Below are positions 25,393 to 33,636 of a stretch of DNA of 64,000 bases, one piece after another (positions within the stretch are counted from its first letter, which is position 1; every line of letters starts with the position of its first letter). Where the stretch lies: contig NZ_OOHJ01000008.1 in assembly GCF_900323885.1 (NCBI RefSeq), positions 1 to 64,000 of the forward strand, read 5' to 3'. The notes below the pieces were generated by a model. That model had not been told where the DNA came from and made no database searches. It saw nothing but the letters and a program-made list of their open reading frames with translations. This DNA comes from [Actinomadura] parvosata subsp. kistnae (GTDB lineage: Bacteria; Actinomycetota; Actinomycetes; Streptosporangiales; Streptosporangiaceae). Both the position numbers and the translations under genes were made by a program.

Positions 25393-26401
25393 GCGTCCAG
25401 GATCTGCGTGACGTCCTGCGGGAGCGGGCCGAGGGCCCGGCGCCCGCGAACCCGCACCGCCACGACCAGGTGCACGCGCGCGTCCGCCGGGTCCGGCGGC
25501 GCCGCAGGGCGGCGGCGGGCGCGGCGGCGCTGGCGGCCGCCGTGGTGGCCTCCGTGGTGGCCGCCCTGCTGGTCCCCGGCCAGGACGAGCCGCTGCCGGT
25601 GCCGGGGTTGCTGCCCGGCCGGGACGGGCTCGTGCCGGGCGAGGCTCCGACGGCGGCGCAGCCGGCCGCCGGGCTGCCCGAGCGGTTCGTCACGCGGGAC
25701 GGGACGGAGTACCGCCGGATCGGCCTGGCCACCCTCACCGAGGGGCGGGCATCGGTCACGGTCCCGGCCTCCGGCAACCCGCTGGAGGTGGCCACGCCGT
25801 GCGAGGGCGTCTTCAGCTCCATGCCGGAGGTCTTCGTCGACTCCCGCCGCGTCAACGGCCGCGAGGACTCCTGCGGCGACAGCGGCCTGCACCTGCTGCC
25901 GGTGGACGTGCCGCAGGGCGCCGCCGACGTCACGCTCACCTTCGCCAAGCGGGGGTGCGACACGCCGCAAGGGGCGTGCGGGCCGGAGCGCGGCGCGCGC
26001 GAGGTGGCCGTCTACGAGTGGACGCCGCCGGCCATGACGATCGAGCCCCCGCGCGTCAAGGCGCTGCCCGCCGGCTCGACGGCGGGCGGCTGGCGGACAG
26101 CGCGTCGGGCAGGTGGCCGGGCGCCGCCACCGTCACCCTGTCGGGCCGGGGCGCCATGACCCTCGACGTGGTCTGCTCGGGCGACCTGGCCCCGCGGATG
26201 TGGTTCGAGGTGCGGGTGAACGGCAGGCTGAGCCGGACGCGGCAGGGCTGCCCCGTCTGGACGGGCGGCCCGTTCCCGAAGGCCGGCCTCGACCTCGGCA
26301 CGAAGCAGGGCGAGCGCGTCACAGTCACCGTGCGGACGGGGATGTGGGGCGCGGGGACGAACCGCCCGGTTCGCTGGTCGATCGGCCTGTACGTAAAGTA
26401 G
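25389..26401 (+). pseudogene. Membrane-anchored partner of the sigma factor, frameshifted
   Basis: ATG 25389 overlaps the sigma stop. The N-terminal about 40 residues are cytoplasmic (VQDLRDVLRERAEGPAPAN), then a helix AAALAAAVVASVVAALLVPG near 45-65, then an external part with repeated Cys (ATPCEGVF, EDSCGDSG, KRGCDTPQGACG). Around 26081-26095 the frame is lost, probably by one missing G; the downstream frame continues as good coding sequence (AATVTLSGRGAMTLDVVCSG, RPVRWSIGLYVK) to 26401. The position suggests a regulator or envelope effector of the sigma factor, but no zinc-binding anti-sigma motif is present. As given, the first frame stops at 26159. Confidence 0.65.
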
Positions 26402-26407
26402 GTCGCC

Positions 26408-27166
26408 GTGACGGGACGCACTGCCGTGGACGGCGAGCCGGTCGGCGCCGAGGCGCGCCTCATGCTGGATGCCCGCTACGGGCACTTCACCGCCATGCAG
26501 GTGCGGGATCGCCGGGTCAAGGGGCTCGGCCGGCACCTCGCCCGGCTGGAGGCGGCCAACCGCGAGCTGTTCGGCACCGGCCTCGACGACGCGGCGGTGC
26601 TGGCCTCGATCAAGACCGTGCTCGACGGCGGCGTGCGCGACGCCGGGGTGCGCGTGTACGTCGTGGAGCACGGCGGCCGGCCCAGGATCGTGGCCGCCGC
26701 GTACCCGCCGCACGCCCCGCTGGCCGGGCCGCTGCACGTCAAACCGGTCGTCTACCAGCGTTACCTGCCGCACATCAAGCAGGCGTCCGGCTTCCAGCAG
26801 GCCCACATCCTGCGCGTGGCCGGCGCGGAGGGCTTCGACGAGGCGCTGCTCACCACCGCCGGCGGCCTCATCAGCGAGGGCGCGATCACGAACCTGGGCG
26901 GGTTCGCCGGCGGCCGGCTGGTGTGGCCGGACGCGCCGATGTTGCGCGGCGTCACGATGAGCCTGCTGCAGGACCTCGACGTGCCGCAGGAGCGGCGCCC
27001 GGTCAGGGTGTCCGACCTGCCCGGTTTCGAGCTGGTGTTCCTCTGCAACTCGTGGGGGATCATGCCGGTCGGCAGGGTCGGCGGCGTGCCGCTGCGCCAC
27101 GACGCCGGGCTGCTGGCGCGGCTGGTCGGGCACTACGAGGGCGTTCCCGGCGAGCCGGTGGATTGA
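26408..27166 (+). CDS. Class IV aminotransferase (PLP, fold type IV)
   Basis: A 252-residue PLP enzyme of the branched-chain aminotransferase / aminodeoxychorismate lyase class. The PLP lysine is Lys124 in YLPHIKQASG, and the cofactor-binding Glu157 lies in GGLISEGAITNLGGF. The N-terminal DARYGHFTAMQVRDRRVKGL is the usual class IV opening. Whether it transaminates or eliminates cannot be told. GTG 26408 lies 6 nt after the previous stop; a luciferase-like monooxygenase gene follows after 14 bp, so the two may be co-transcribed. Confidence 0.87.
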   Translation: MTGRTAVDGEPVGAEARLMLDARYGHFTAMQVRDRRVKGLGRHLARLEAANRELFGTGLDDAAVLASIKTVLDGGVRDAGVRVYVVEHGGRPRIVAAAYPPHAPLAGPLHVKPVVYQRYLPHIKQASGFQQAHILRVAGAEGFDEALLTTAGGLISEGAITNLGGFAGGRLVWPDAPMLRGVTMSLLQDLDVPQERRPVRVSDLPGFELVFLCNSWGIMPVGRVGGVPLRHDAGLLARLVGHYEGVPGEPVD

Positions 27167-27180
27167 TCCGGGGGGCGGGC

Positions 27181-28173
27181 GTGTTGCACCCGTACATGAC
27201 CGCCTACTCGATTCTCGACCGCTCACTCGTCCGCCGTGGCTCGACCCCGGCCGCCGCGCTGCGCGAGACCGTGGAGTTCGCGCGGCGGGCGGAGGAGCTG
27301 GGCTACCACCGGTTCTGGGTGTCGGAGCACCACAGCGTGCCCGGCGTCGCGGGGTCGGCCCCGACCGTGCTGGCGGCGGCCGTCGCCGCGGCGACGTCGC
27401 GGATCAGGGTGGGCACCGGCGGCGTGATGCTGCCCAACCATCGGCCGCTGGTCGTGGCCGAGCAGTTCGGCGTGCTGGAGTCGCTGTATCCGGGCCGCGT
27501 GGACATGGGGCTGGGGCGTTCGGTGGGTTTCACCGGGGGCATCCGCAGGGCGCTCGGCCACGGCAAGGACGACGCGGACCGGTTCGGCGACCAGCTCGCC
27601 GAGCTGCTCGGGTACTTCGACGGCACGCAGGACGCGCACCCCGGTGTGCACGCGCTGCCCGCCGAGGGGCTGCGGCCCCAGGTGTTCGCGCTGGCCATGG
27701 GGGCGGGGGCGGACCTGGCGGCCGAGCACGGGCTGCCGATGGTGATCGGCGGCGGGCCGCGCATGCACGACGCCGTGACGCGCTACCGGGCGGCGTTCCG
27801 GCCGTCGGCGTGGGCGGCACGGCCGTACGTGATCGTCGCGGTGGACGTCGCGGTCGGCGCGAGCGCGGAGGAGGCGGCGCTGCTGCAGCTCCCCGAGGCG
27901 TGGGCCACGGTGCGCTCGCGCACGGGCGGCTCCTTCCCGCCGCTGGAGCCCGCCGAGGAGATCGCGGGCAAGGAGCTGACCGCGCGGGAGCGGGCGTACC
28001 TGGACGAGGCGCTCAAGGGCAAGATCAGCGGTACGGAGCGCGAGGTCGCGGTGGCGCTCGGCTCCCTGGTCGCGACGAGCGGCGCCGACGAGGTGCTGGT
28101 CACCATGAACACCTACGACCTCGACCGGCGGCTCGACTCCTACCGGCGCCTCGCGGCGGTGTTCACGGGTTAG
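27181..28173 (+). CDS. Luciferase-like flavin monooxygenase (LLM class)
   Basis: A 330-residue protein of the bacterial luciferase superfamily, FMN- or F420-dependent. Features: AYSILDRSLVRRG opening, AEELGYHRFWVSEHHSVPG, IRVGTGGVMLPNHRPLVVAE and GRVDMGLGRSVG, the last typical of the MsnO8/alkanal monooxygenase-like branch. It oxidises an unknown small substrate with O2. The GTG at 27181 has GGGGGGCGGGC upstream; ATG 27196 is an alternative start. Confidence 0.88.
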   Translation: MLHPYMTAYSILDRSLVRRGSTPAAALRETVEFARRAEELGYHRFWVSEHHSVPGVAGSAPTVLAAAVAAATSRIRVGTGGVMLPNHRPLVVAEQFGVLESLYPGRVDMGLGRSVGFTGGIRRALGHGKDDADRFGDQLAELLGYFDGTQDAHPGVHALPAEGLRPQVFALAMGAGADLAAEHGLPMVIGGGPRMHDAVTRYRAAFRPSAWAARPYVIVAVDVAVGASAEEAALLQLPEAWATVRSRTGGSFPPLEPAEEIAGKELTARERAYLDEALKGKISGTEREVAVALGSLVATSGADEVLVTMNTYDLDRRLDSYRRLAAVFTG

Positions 28174-28206
28174 GATCACCCGAACATCGTTCTGAAGGGT
28201 GTTCGC

Positions 28207-29727
28207 ATGATCCGTCAGCACGCCATCGGTGACCTTCTGCGGCGCACCGCCGCCCGGCACCCCTCCAAGACCGCCGTCGTCTTCGGCGACCTGCGGCAGA
28301 GCTACGCCGACCTCGACCTCGCGGTGAACAGGACGGCCAACGCGCTGGCCGCCAGGGGCGTCACCAAGGGCGACCGGTTCGCCGTCTTCAGCCACAACAA
28401 CCACGCGTTCGTGGTGGCGTACTTCGCGCTGGCCCGGCTGGGGGCGATCTCCGTGCCGGTCAACTTCATGCTGGGGGCCGAGGAGGTCGCGTACATCCTG
28501 GGGCACTCGGGCGCGAGCGGGGTCCTGGCCGAGGAGGCGCTGCTGCCGGTCGCGCGGGCGGCGGTCACCGACGACGTGCGGGTGCGCGGCGTGATCGGCG
28601 CCGGGCGCGACGGGTGGGAGCCGTTCACCGCGTGGTCGGCCTTCGAGGACGCCTCCGAGCCGCAGGTGGAGATCGCCGACGACGACCCGATCCAGCTCAT
28701 GTACACCAGCGGCACCGAGGCGCGCCCCAAGGGCGCGACGCTGTCGAGCCGCAGCCTCATCGCCCAGTACGTGACGTGCGTCGTGGACGGCGAGATGAGC
28801 GCCGGCGACGTCGAGGTGCACGCCCTGCCCCTCTACCACTGCGCGCAGCTGCACTGCTTCCTGACGCCGGGGATCTTCCTGGGCGCCACCAACATCATCC
28901 TGCCCGGCCCGAGCCCGGCGGCGATCCTGGCCACGATCGAGGGCGAGCGGGCCACCAAGCTGTTCTGCCCGCCGACGGTCTGGATCTCGCTGCTGCGCCA
29001 CCCCGACTTCGACCGCCGCGACCTGTCGTCGCTGCGCAAGGGCTACTACGGCGCCTCGATCATGCCGGTGGAGGTGCTCAAGGAGATCGCCACGCGGCTG
29101 CCGGACGTGCGCCTGTTCAACTTCTACGGCCAGACCGAGATGGCGCCGGTCGCGACCATCCTCGGCCCGGAGGAGCAGCTGACCCGGCTGGGCTCGGCCG
29201 GGCGGCCCGCGCTGAACGTCGAGACCAGGATCGTGGACGACGCGGGCGAGCCGGTGCCGCCAGGCGTGGTCGGCGAGATCGTGCACCGCAGCCCGCACGC
29301 CATGCTCGGTTACTGGAACGACCCGGACAAGACCGCCGAGGCGTTCCGTGGCGGCTGGTTCCACAGCGGCGACCTGGGCGTCATGGACGAGGACGGCTAC
29401 CTGTCGGTGGTCGACAGGAAGAAGGACATGATCAAGACCGGGGGTGAGAACGTCGCCAGCCGGGAGGTGGAGGAGGCCGTCTACCAGCATCCGGCGGTGG
29501 CGGAGGCGGCGGTGTTCGGGGTGCCGGACGAGAAGTGGATCGAGGCGGTGACCGCCGCCGTCGTGCTGCGCGACGGGAGCGGGGTGACGGAGCAGGAGCT
29601 GATCGCATTCCTGCGGGAACGGCTGGCGCCCTTCAAAACGCCCAAACGCGTGGTTTTCCTGGAATCACTTCCTAAAAATGCCTCGGGGAAAGTGCTGAAG
29701 CGCGAACTGAGAAGCAGCATTTCCTAA
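28207..29727 (+). CDS. Acyl-CoA synthetase (AMP-forming, FadD-type)
   Basis: A 506-residue ANL-superfamily ligase that activates a carboxylic acid with ATP and CoA. Core motifs: LMYTSGTEARPKGATLSSR (P-loop), FNFYGQTEMAPVATI, GGWFHSGDLGVMDEDGY, DRKKDMIKTGGENV and the catalytic Lys in LPKNASGKVLKREL. Substrate length is not predictable. GAAGGGTG lies upstream of ATG 28207. It stands 33 bp after the monooxygenase gene and may extend that unit. Confidence 0.92.
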   Translation: MIRQHAIGDLLRRTAARHPSKTAVVFGDLRQSYADLDLAVNRTANALAARGVTKGDRFAVFSHNNHAFVVAYFALARLGAISVPVNFMLGAEEVAYILGHSGASGVLAEEALLPVARAAVTDDVRVRGVIGAGRDGWEPFTAWSAFEDASEPQVEIADDDPIQLMYTSGTEARPKGATLSSRSLIAQYVTCVVDGEMSAGDVEVHALPLYHCAQLHCFLTPGIFLGATNIILPGPSPAAILATIEGERATKLFCPPTVWISLLRHPDFDRRDLSSLRKGYYGASIMPVEVLKEIATRLPDVRLFNFYGQTEMAPVATILGPEEQLTRLGSAGRPALNVETRIVDDAGEPVPPGVVGEIVHRSPHAMLGYWNDPDKTAEAFRGGWFHSGDLGVMDEDGYLSVVDRKKDMIKTGGENVASREVEEAVYQHPAVAEAAVFGVPDEKWIEAVTAAVVLRDGSGVTEQELIAFLRERLAPFKTPKRVVFLESLPKNASGKVLKRELRSSIS

Positions 29728-29849
29728 TTCCGGTCCTGTTTTCGGGCACGATTGGGCATTGTCCATTCGTTCAACGGGCATTTCCCCTTGACGACGACCG
29801 CACCTCACGTCATGGACGACCCCCTGTCCCCGACCCGGAGAGGCCGCCT

Positions 29850-30494
29850 GTGCCCAGTCTGCCCGAGCTTGCCCATCGCACCTTGTTCCGGACGTTGTCG
29901 CTGCTGTCACCGAAGAAACAGGGCGTGCTCCTGCAGCGCTATTTCGACTGGTGGCACCGTACCCCCGACCCTTGGAAACTGGCTTCCGACAGCTACGAGC
30001 AGGACAAATATCGCTCCACCCTTGAGCATGTCCCGGCCCGGCCGTATCGGCGGATCGTCGAGGTGGGCTGCGCCGAGGGCGTCTTCACCCGGACGCTCGC
30101 GGCCGCCTACCCCGACGCCGAGATCACCGGCATGGACGTCTCCGGGCGGGCCCTCGCGCGGGCCCGCGCCCGGGTGCCGGAGGAGGGCGGCCGGGTCCGG
30201 TTCGTCCAGGCCGACATCCTGACCCATCCCGCGGAGCCGCACTTCGACCTGGCGTTCTGCTCCGAGACGCTCTACTACCTCGGGCGGCACGAGCGGCTGC
30301 AACGGGCCTCCGAGCAGCTCGGCGCGCTGCTCGCGCCCGGCGGGGTGCTGGTGGCGGTGCATCCGTGGCCCGAGGCCGACCGGCTGCACGGGTACCTGGA
30401 CGCGCACCACGGGCTGAACCGGATCGGGGAGGAGGTCTACAAGGCCTCACCCCGGCCGTTCGCCGTCACCGTCTACGGCGCCTCCTCCGTCTGA
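29850..30494 (+). CDS. SAM-dependent methyltransferase, NodS-like
   Basis: A 214-residue class I methyltransferase. Motif I is IVEVGCAEGVFTRTLA (about residues 69-84), followed by GMDVSGRALARARAR and the acidic DLAFCSETLYYL. The DPWKLASDSYEQDKYRSTL opening resembles NodS-type N-methyltransferases. The acceptor is unknown. GTG 29850 follows GAGAGG. It is convergent with the benzoate-CoA ligase gene and separated from the upstream synthetase by 122 bp. Confidence 0.85.
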   Translation: MPSLPELAHRTLFRTLSLLSPKKQGVLLQRYFDWWHRTPDPWKLASDSYEQDKYRSTLEHVPARPYRRIVEVGCAEGVFTRTLAAAYPDAEITGMDVSGRALARARARVPEEGGRVRFVQADILTHPAEPHFDLAFCSETLYYLGRHERLQRASEQLGALLAPGGVLVAVHPWPEADRLHGYLDAHHGLNRIGEEVYKASPRPFAVTVYGASSV

Positions 30495-30522
30495 TCCTTC
30501 TCGCGAGGCGGGTGGTGCGGGG

Positions 30523-32064
30523 TCAGTCCTTGCCCAGACGGTCGGCGGCCAGGCGGCGGGCCACCCCGCGCTGGATCTTCCCCGTGGCCGTCTTCGGCAG
30601 CTCCTCCAGCACCACCACCTCCCGGGGCCGCTTGAACGCGGCCAGCCCGTCCCGGCAGAACGCGATCAGCTCCCGCGCGTCCACCACCCGCCCCGCCGCC
30701 GGCACCACGCACGCCACCGGCTTCTCCAGCCCGTCACCGTCGATGTACGCCACCACCGCGCACTCCCCCACCGACTCGTGCTGGAGCAGCCGCGCCTCCA
30801 CCTCCATCGGCGACACCCAGATGCCGCCCGCCTTGATCATGTCGTGGGAGCGGCCCAGGCACCGGTAGGAGCCGTCCTCCTCCCGCACGTACATGTCACC
30901 CGTCCGCAGCCACTCCCCCTGGAACACCTGCCGCGTGGCCGCCGTCCGGCACCAGTAGCCGGTGGCGACGGAGTCGCCGCGCACATACAGGTGCCCCGGC
31001 TCCCCCACCCCGGCGGGCGCGCCGCGATCGTCGAGGATCTTCGCCTCGTAGCCCGGGACGACGGTGCCGGACGTGCCGGGGCGCACCGCGCCGGGCCGGT
31101 TGGAGATGAAGATGTGCAGCGCCTCGGTCGAGCCGAGCCCGTCGATGACCTCCACCCCGAACCGGGCCGTGAAGCGGCGGTGGATCTCGGCCGGTAAGGC
31201 CTCGCCCGCCGAGACGGCCAGCCGCACCGAGGCGAAGGCGTCGTCCGGCGCGTCCGTGGCGAGCAGGGCGGCGAAGAACGTCGGGCCCGCGAAGAAGAGC
31301 GTGGGCCGCTCCCGCCCGACCCGTTCCAGCACGCCCGCCGGGGTGGGGCGGGCCGGGTCGAGGATCGTCGTGGCGCCCTCGGCCAGGGGGAAGAACAGCG
31401 AGTTGCCGATGCCGTACGCGAAGAACAGCCGCGCCACCGACAGGCAGCGGTCGTCGGGGCGGATGCCGAGCACCTGCCGCCCGTACGTCTCGTAGACGTC
31501 CCTGATGGCGCCGTGGCGGTGCATGGCGGCCTTGGGGGCGCCGGTGGTGCCGGAGGTGTAGAGCCACAGGGCGGGCGAGTCCCGCCAGGTCTCGTACGGC
31601 GCCCCGTCCGCCTGCCCTCCCCCCTCCGCGATCTCGGCCCAGTCGCGGTCGGCGGGGTCGGCGAGCAGGAGCCGGGTCACCTCGGGGGCGCCGGTCAGTG
31701 CCGCGCGGGTGACCGGGCCGAACTCGGGGGTGGCGATGACCAGTCGGGCCCGCGAGTCCCTGATGAGGTCGCCCAGCTCGGCACCGCCGTACATCGTGGA
31801 GACCGGCACCGCGACGGCGCCCATCCGCATGACGGCGAGAATGGTGACCACGGTCTCGGGCCGGTCGGACATGACGAGCACGACCCGCTCCTCCGGCCGC
31901 ACGCCCAGCCCGCGCAGCCCGGCGGCCAGCGCCGCGACACGCTCGGCGAGCCGGCCGTAGGTGAGCTCGCCGGCGGGCCCGGTGATCGCGACGTGCTCGC
32001 CCCGGCCGGCCGCGACCTGGCGGTCGGTGAGAAAGACGCTGGCGTTGAACGACTCGGACGTCAT
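30523..32064 (-). CDS. bclA: Benzoate-CoA ligase
   Basis: A 513-residue AMP-forming ligase that makes benzoyl-CoA from benzoate, ATP and CoA. It matches the benzoate-CoA ligase branch: NASVFLTDRQVAAGRGEHVA opening, LYTSGTTGAPKAAMHRHGAI, FFAYGIGNSLFFPLAEG, GYWCRTAATRQVFQGEWLRT and the terminal Lys motif PKTATGKIQRGV. ATG 32064 is preferred over ATG 32091 because it fits the family start and has GGGGA upstream. It follows boxB by 77 bp in the same direction, which supports the function. It could also accept substituted benzoates. Confidence 0.92.
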   Translation of the reverse strand: MTSESFNASVFLTDRQVAAGRGEHVAITGPAGELTYGRLAERVAALAAGLRGLGVRPEERVVLVMSDRPETVVTILAVMRMGAVAVPVSTMYGGAELGDLIRDSRARLVIATPEFGPVTRAALTGAPEVTRLLLADPADRDWAEIAEGGGQADGAPYETWRDSPALWLYTSGTTGAPKAAMHRHGAIRDVYETYGRQVLGIRPDDRCLSVARLFFAYGIGNSLFFPLAEGATTILDPARPTPAGVLERVGRERPTLFFAGPTFFAALLATDAPDDAFASVRLAVSAGEALPAEIHRRFTARFGVEVIDGLGSTEALHIFISNRPGAVRPGTSGTVVPGYEAKILDDRGAPAGVGEPGHLYVRGDSVATGYWCRTAATRQVFQGEWLRTGDMYVREEDGSYRCLGRSHDMIKAGGIWVSPMEVEARLLQHESVGECAVVAYIDGDGLEKPVACVVPAAGRVVDARELIAFCRDGLAAFKRPREVVVLEELPKTATGKIQRGVARRLAADRLGKD

Positions 32065-32141
32065 GGGCCGTCCCCATCCGCAGGCGGGCAACCGTCGCCA
32101 AATCCTCTACACAGAATCGGCAGCCCGTCAATGACGTGTAG

Positions 32142-33551
32142 TCAGAGGTGGACGTACTCGTAGTCGAAGGGCCGGCCGTTGATCCCGTTGCGGGGCGGCG
32201 CCACCCAGGCGGCGATCTTCCCCGGCTCGTGGACGGGCCGCATCAGCGCCCGGACGTGCGCCTTGTCCGCCGGCGTGGGCAGCCAGCGGTCGCGGGCCGC
32301 CGCCCACTCCGCCTCGGCGAGCACCCGGCCGTCCGGGGAGACGTGGTGGCCGGCGAACGCGCCGACCTTGCGGTTGAAGCCGACGTGCGGCAGGTACAGG
32401 CTCGGGTCGAGGCCGTGGCCGGCGAGGATGCGGTTCCAGCGGTTGAGGCCGGTGGCGCAGTCGGCGGCGTACTCGCCGCGCAGGTCGGCGTTGAGCGCCG
32501 TCAGCGCGGGCAGCCGGACGTCCACCACCCGGCCGCCCTCGACGCGCGGCACGACGGCGACCGCCTCCGTGAGCAGGTGGTCGTCCTGGCGCCGCTCCTC
32601 CTGCCAGCGCCCCTTGAGCCCGGCGGTGTAGTAGTTGGCGACATTCGTGGAGGTCTCGCCGCCGAACAGGTCGAGGCTCACGCTGTAGTGGAAGTTGATG
32701 TACTTCTGGACGACGTCCAGCGGGATGCCCCCGTAACGTGCGATGTCGTCCGTGTCGTGCTCGCGCATGAGCTGCGCCGTCCGCTCCACCACCCGGTCCA
32801 CGCCCGTGGTGCCCACGAACATGTGGTGCGCCTCCTCGCGCAGCATGAACTCGCAGGTCCGGCTGAGCGGGTCGAACGCCGACTCCTTCAACGTCCCGAG
32901 CTGGTACTTGCCGTCGCGGTCGGTGAAGTACGTGAACATGAAGAACGACAGCCAGTCCGGCGTCTCCTCGTTGAACGCGCCCAGGATGCGCGGCGCGTCC
33001 TCGCTGCCCGAGTTGCGCAGCAGCAGCGCCTCCGCCTCGTCCCGGCCGGCCCGGCCGAAGTAGGCGTGCAGCAGGTAGACCATGGCCCACAGGTGGCGGC
33101 CCTCCTCCACGTTGACCTGGAAGAGGTTGCGCAGGTCGTACAAGGAGGGGGCGGTCAGCCCGAGACGGCGCTGCTGCTCCACGCTGGCCGGCTCCGTGTC
33201 GCCCTGGACCACGATGAGGCGCTGCAGCTCGGACCGGTACTCGCCGGGCACCTGCTGCCACACCGGCCGCCCCTTGTTCTGCCCGAACGCGATGCGGCGG
33301 CCCGGGTCGCGCTCGGCCAGGAAGATGCCCCAGCGGTAGTCCGGGAGCGCCACATGGTCGAAGTGCGCCCAGCCCTCGCGGCCTACGGCTATGGCGGTGC
33401 GCAGGTAGACGTCCTGGGTGGGCAGTGCCGGGCCCATCTCCGACCACCATTGCAGGAAACGCGGCTGCCACGACTCCAGCGCCCGGCGCAGCCTGCGGTC
33501 CTCGGCGAGATCGACGTTGTTGGGGATGCGCTCGGAGTAGTCGATCGTCAT
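32142..33551 (-). CDS. boxB: Benzoyl-CoA 2,3-epoxidase, oxygenase subunit BoxB
   Basis: A 469-residue diiron oxygenase that forms 2,3-epoxybenzoyl-CoA from benzoyl-CoA and O2. The iron ligands can be seen: Glu120 (GDTE), Glu150 and His153 (EEGRHLW), Asp211 (FTDRDG), Glu240 and His243 (REEAHHMF), the spacing I recall for BoxB of Azoarcus. It needs electrons from a reductase (BoxA), which is not in this window. The start ATG 33551 lies in a copy of the 30-bp triplication that joins it to boxC. Confidence 0.95.
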   Translation of the reverse strand: MTIDYSERIPNNVDLAEDRRLRRALESWQPRFLQWWSEMGPALPTQDVYLRTAIAVGREGWAHFDHVALPDYRWGIFLAERDPGRRIAFGQNKGRPVWQQVPGEYRSELQRLIVVQGDTEPASVEQQRRLGLTAPSLYDLRNLFQVNVEEGRHLWAMVYLLHAYFGRAGRDEAEALLLRNSGSEDAPRILGAFNEETPDWLSFFMFTYFTDRDGKYQLGTLKESAFDPLSRTCEFMLREEAHHMFVGTTGVDRVVERTAQLMREHDTDDIARYGGIPLDVVQKYINFHYSVSLDLFGGETSTNVANYYTAGLKGRWQEERRQDDHLLTEAVAVVPRVEGGRVVDVRLPALTALNADLRGEYAADCATGLNRWNRILAGHGLDPSLYLPHVGFNRKVGAFAGHHVSPDGRVLAEAEWAAARDRWLPTPADKAHVRALMRPVHEPGKIAAWVAPPRNGINGRPFDYEYVHL

Positions 33552-33636
33552 GAGTCAGGCTCGCTTCCTGTCGCACCTCATGCCTCGGGTCGGCGTCCTG
33601 CCGCTGCTCATGGCTCAGGCTCGCTTCCTGTCGTAG
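33547..33636. repeat. 30-bp tandem triplication of the boxC stop / boxB start junction
   Basis: Three consecutive 30-bp units (33547-33576, 33577-33606, 33607-33636). Outer copies share TCAGGCTCGCTTCCTGTCG; the middle one is diverged. On the minus strand the outer copies hold a TGA a few nt before an ATG, so the stop-spacer-start junction itself was multiplied. The boxB start is in one outer copy, the boxC stop in the other. Confidence 0.85.

Noticed and set aside
28207..32064. Reading the acyl-CoA synthetase at 28207 as part of the benzoate pathway
   Set aside because: It is on the opposite strand to the box genes, separated by a convergent methyltransferase, and its motifs are those of FadD-type ligases rather than benzoate-CoA ligase.
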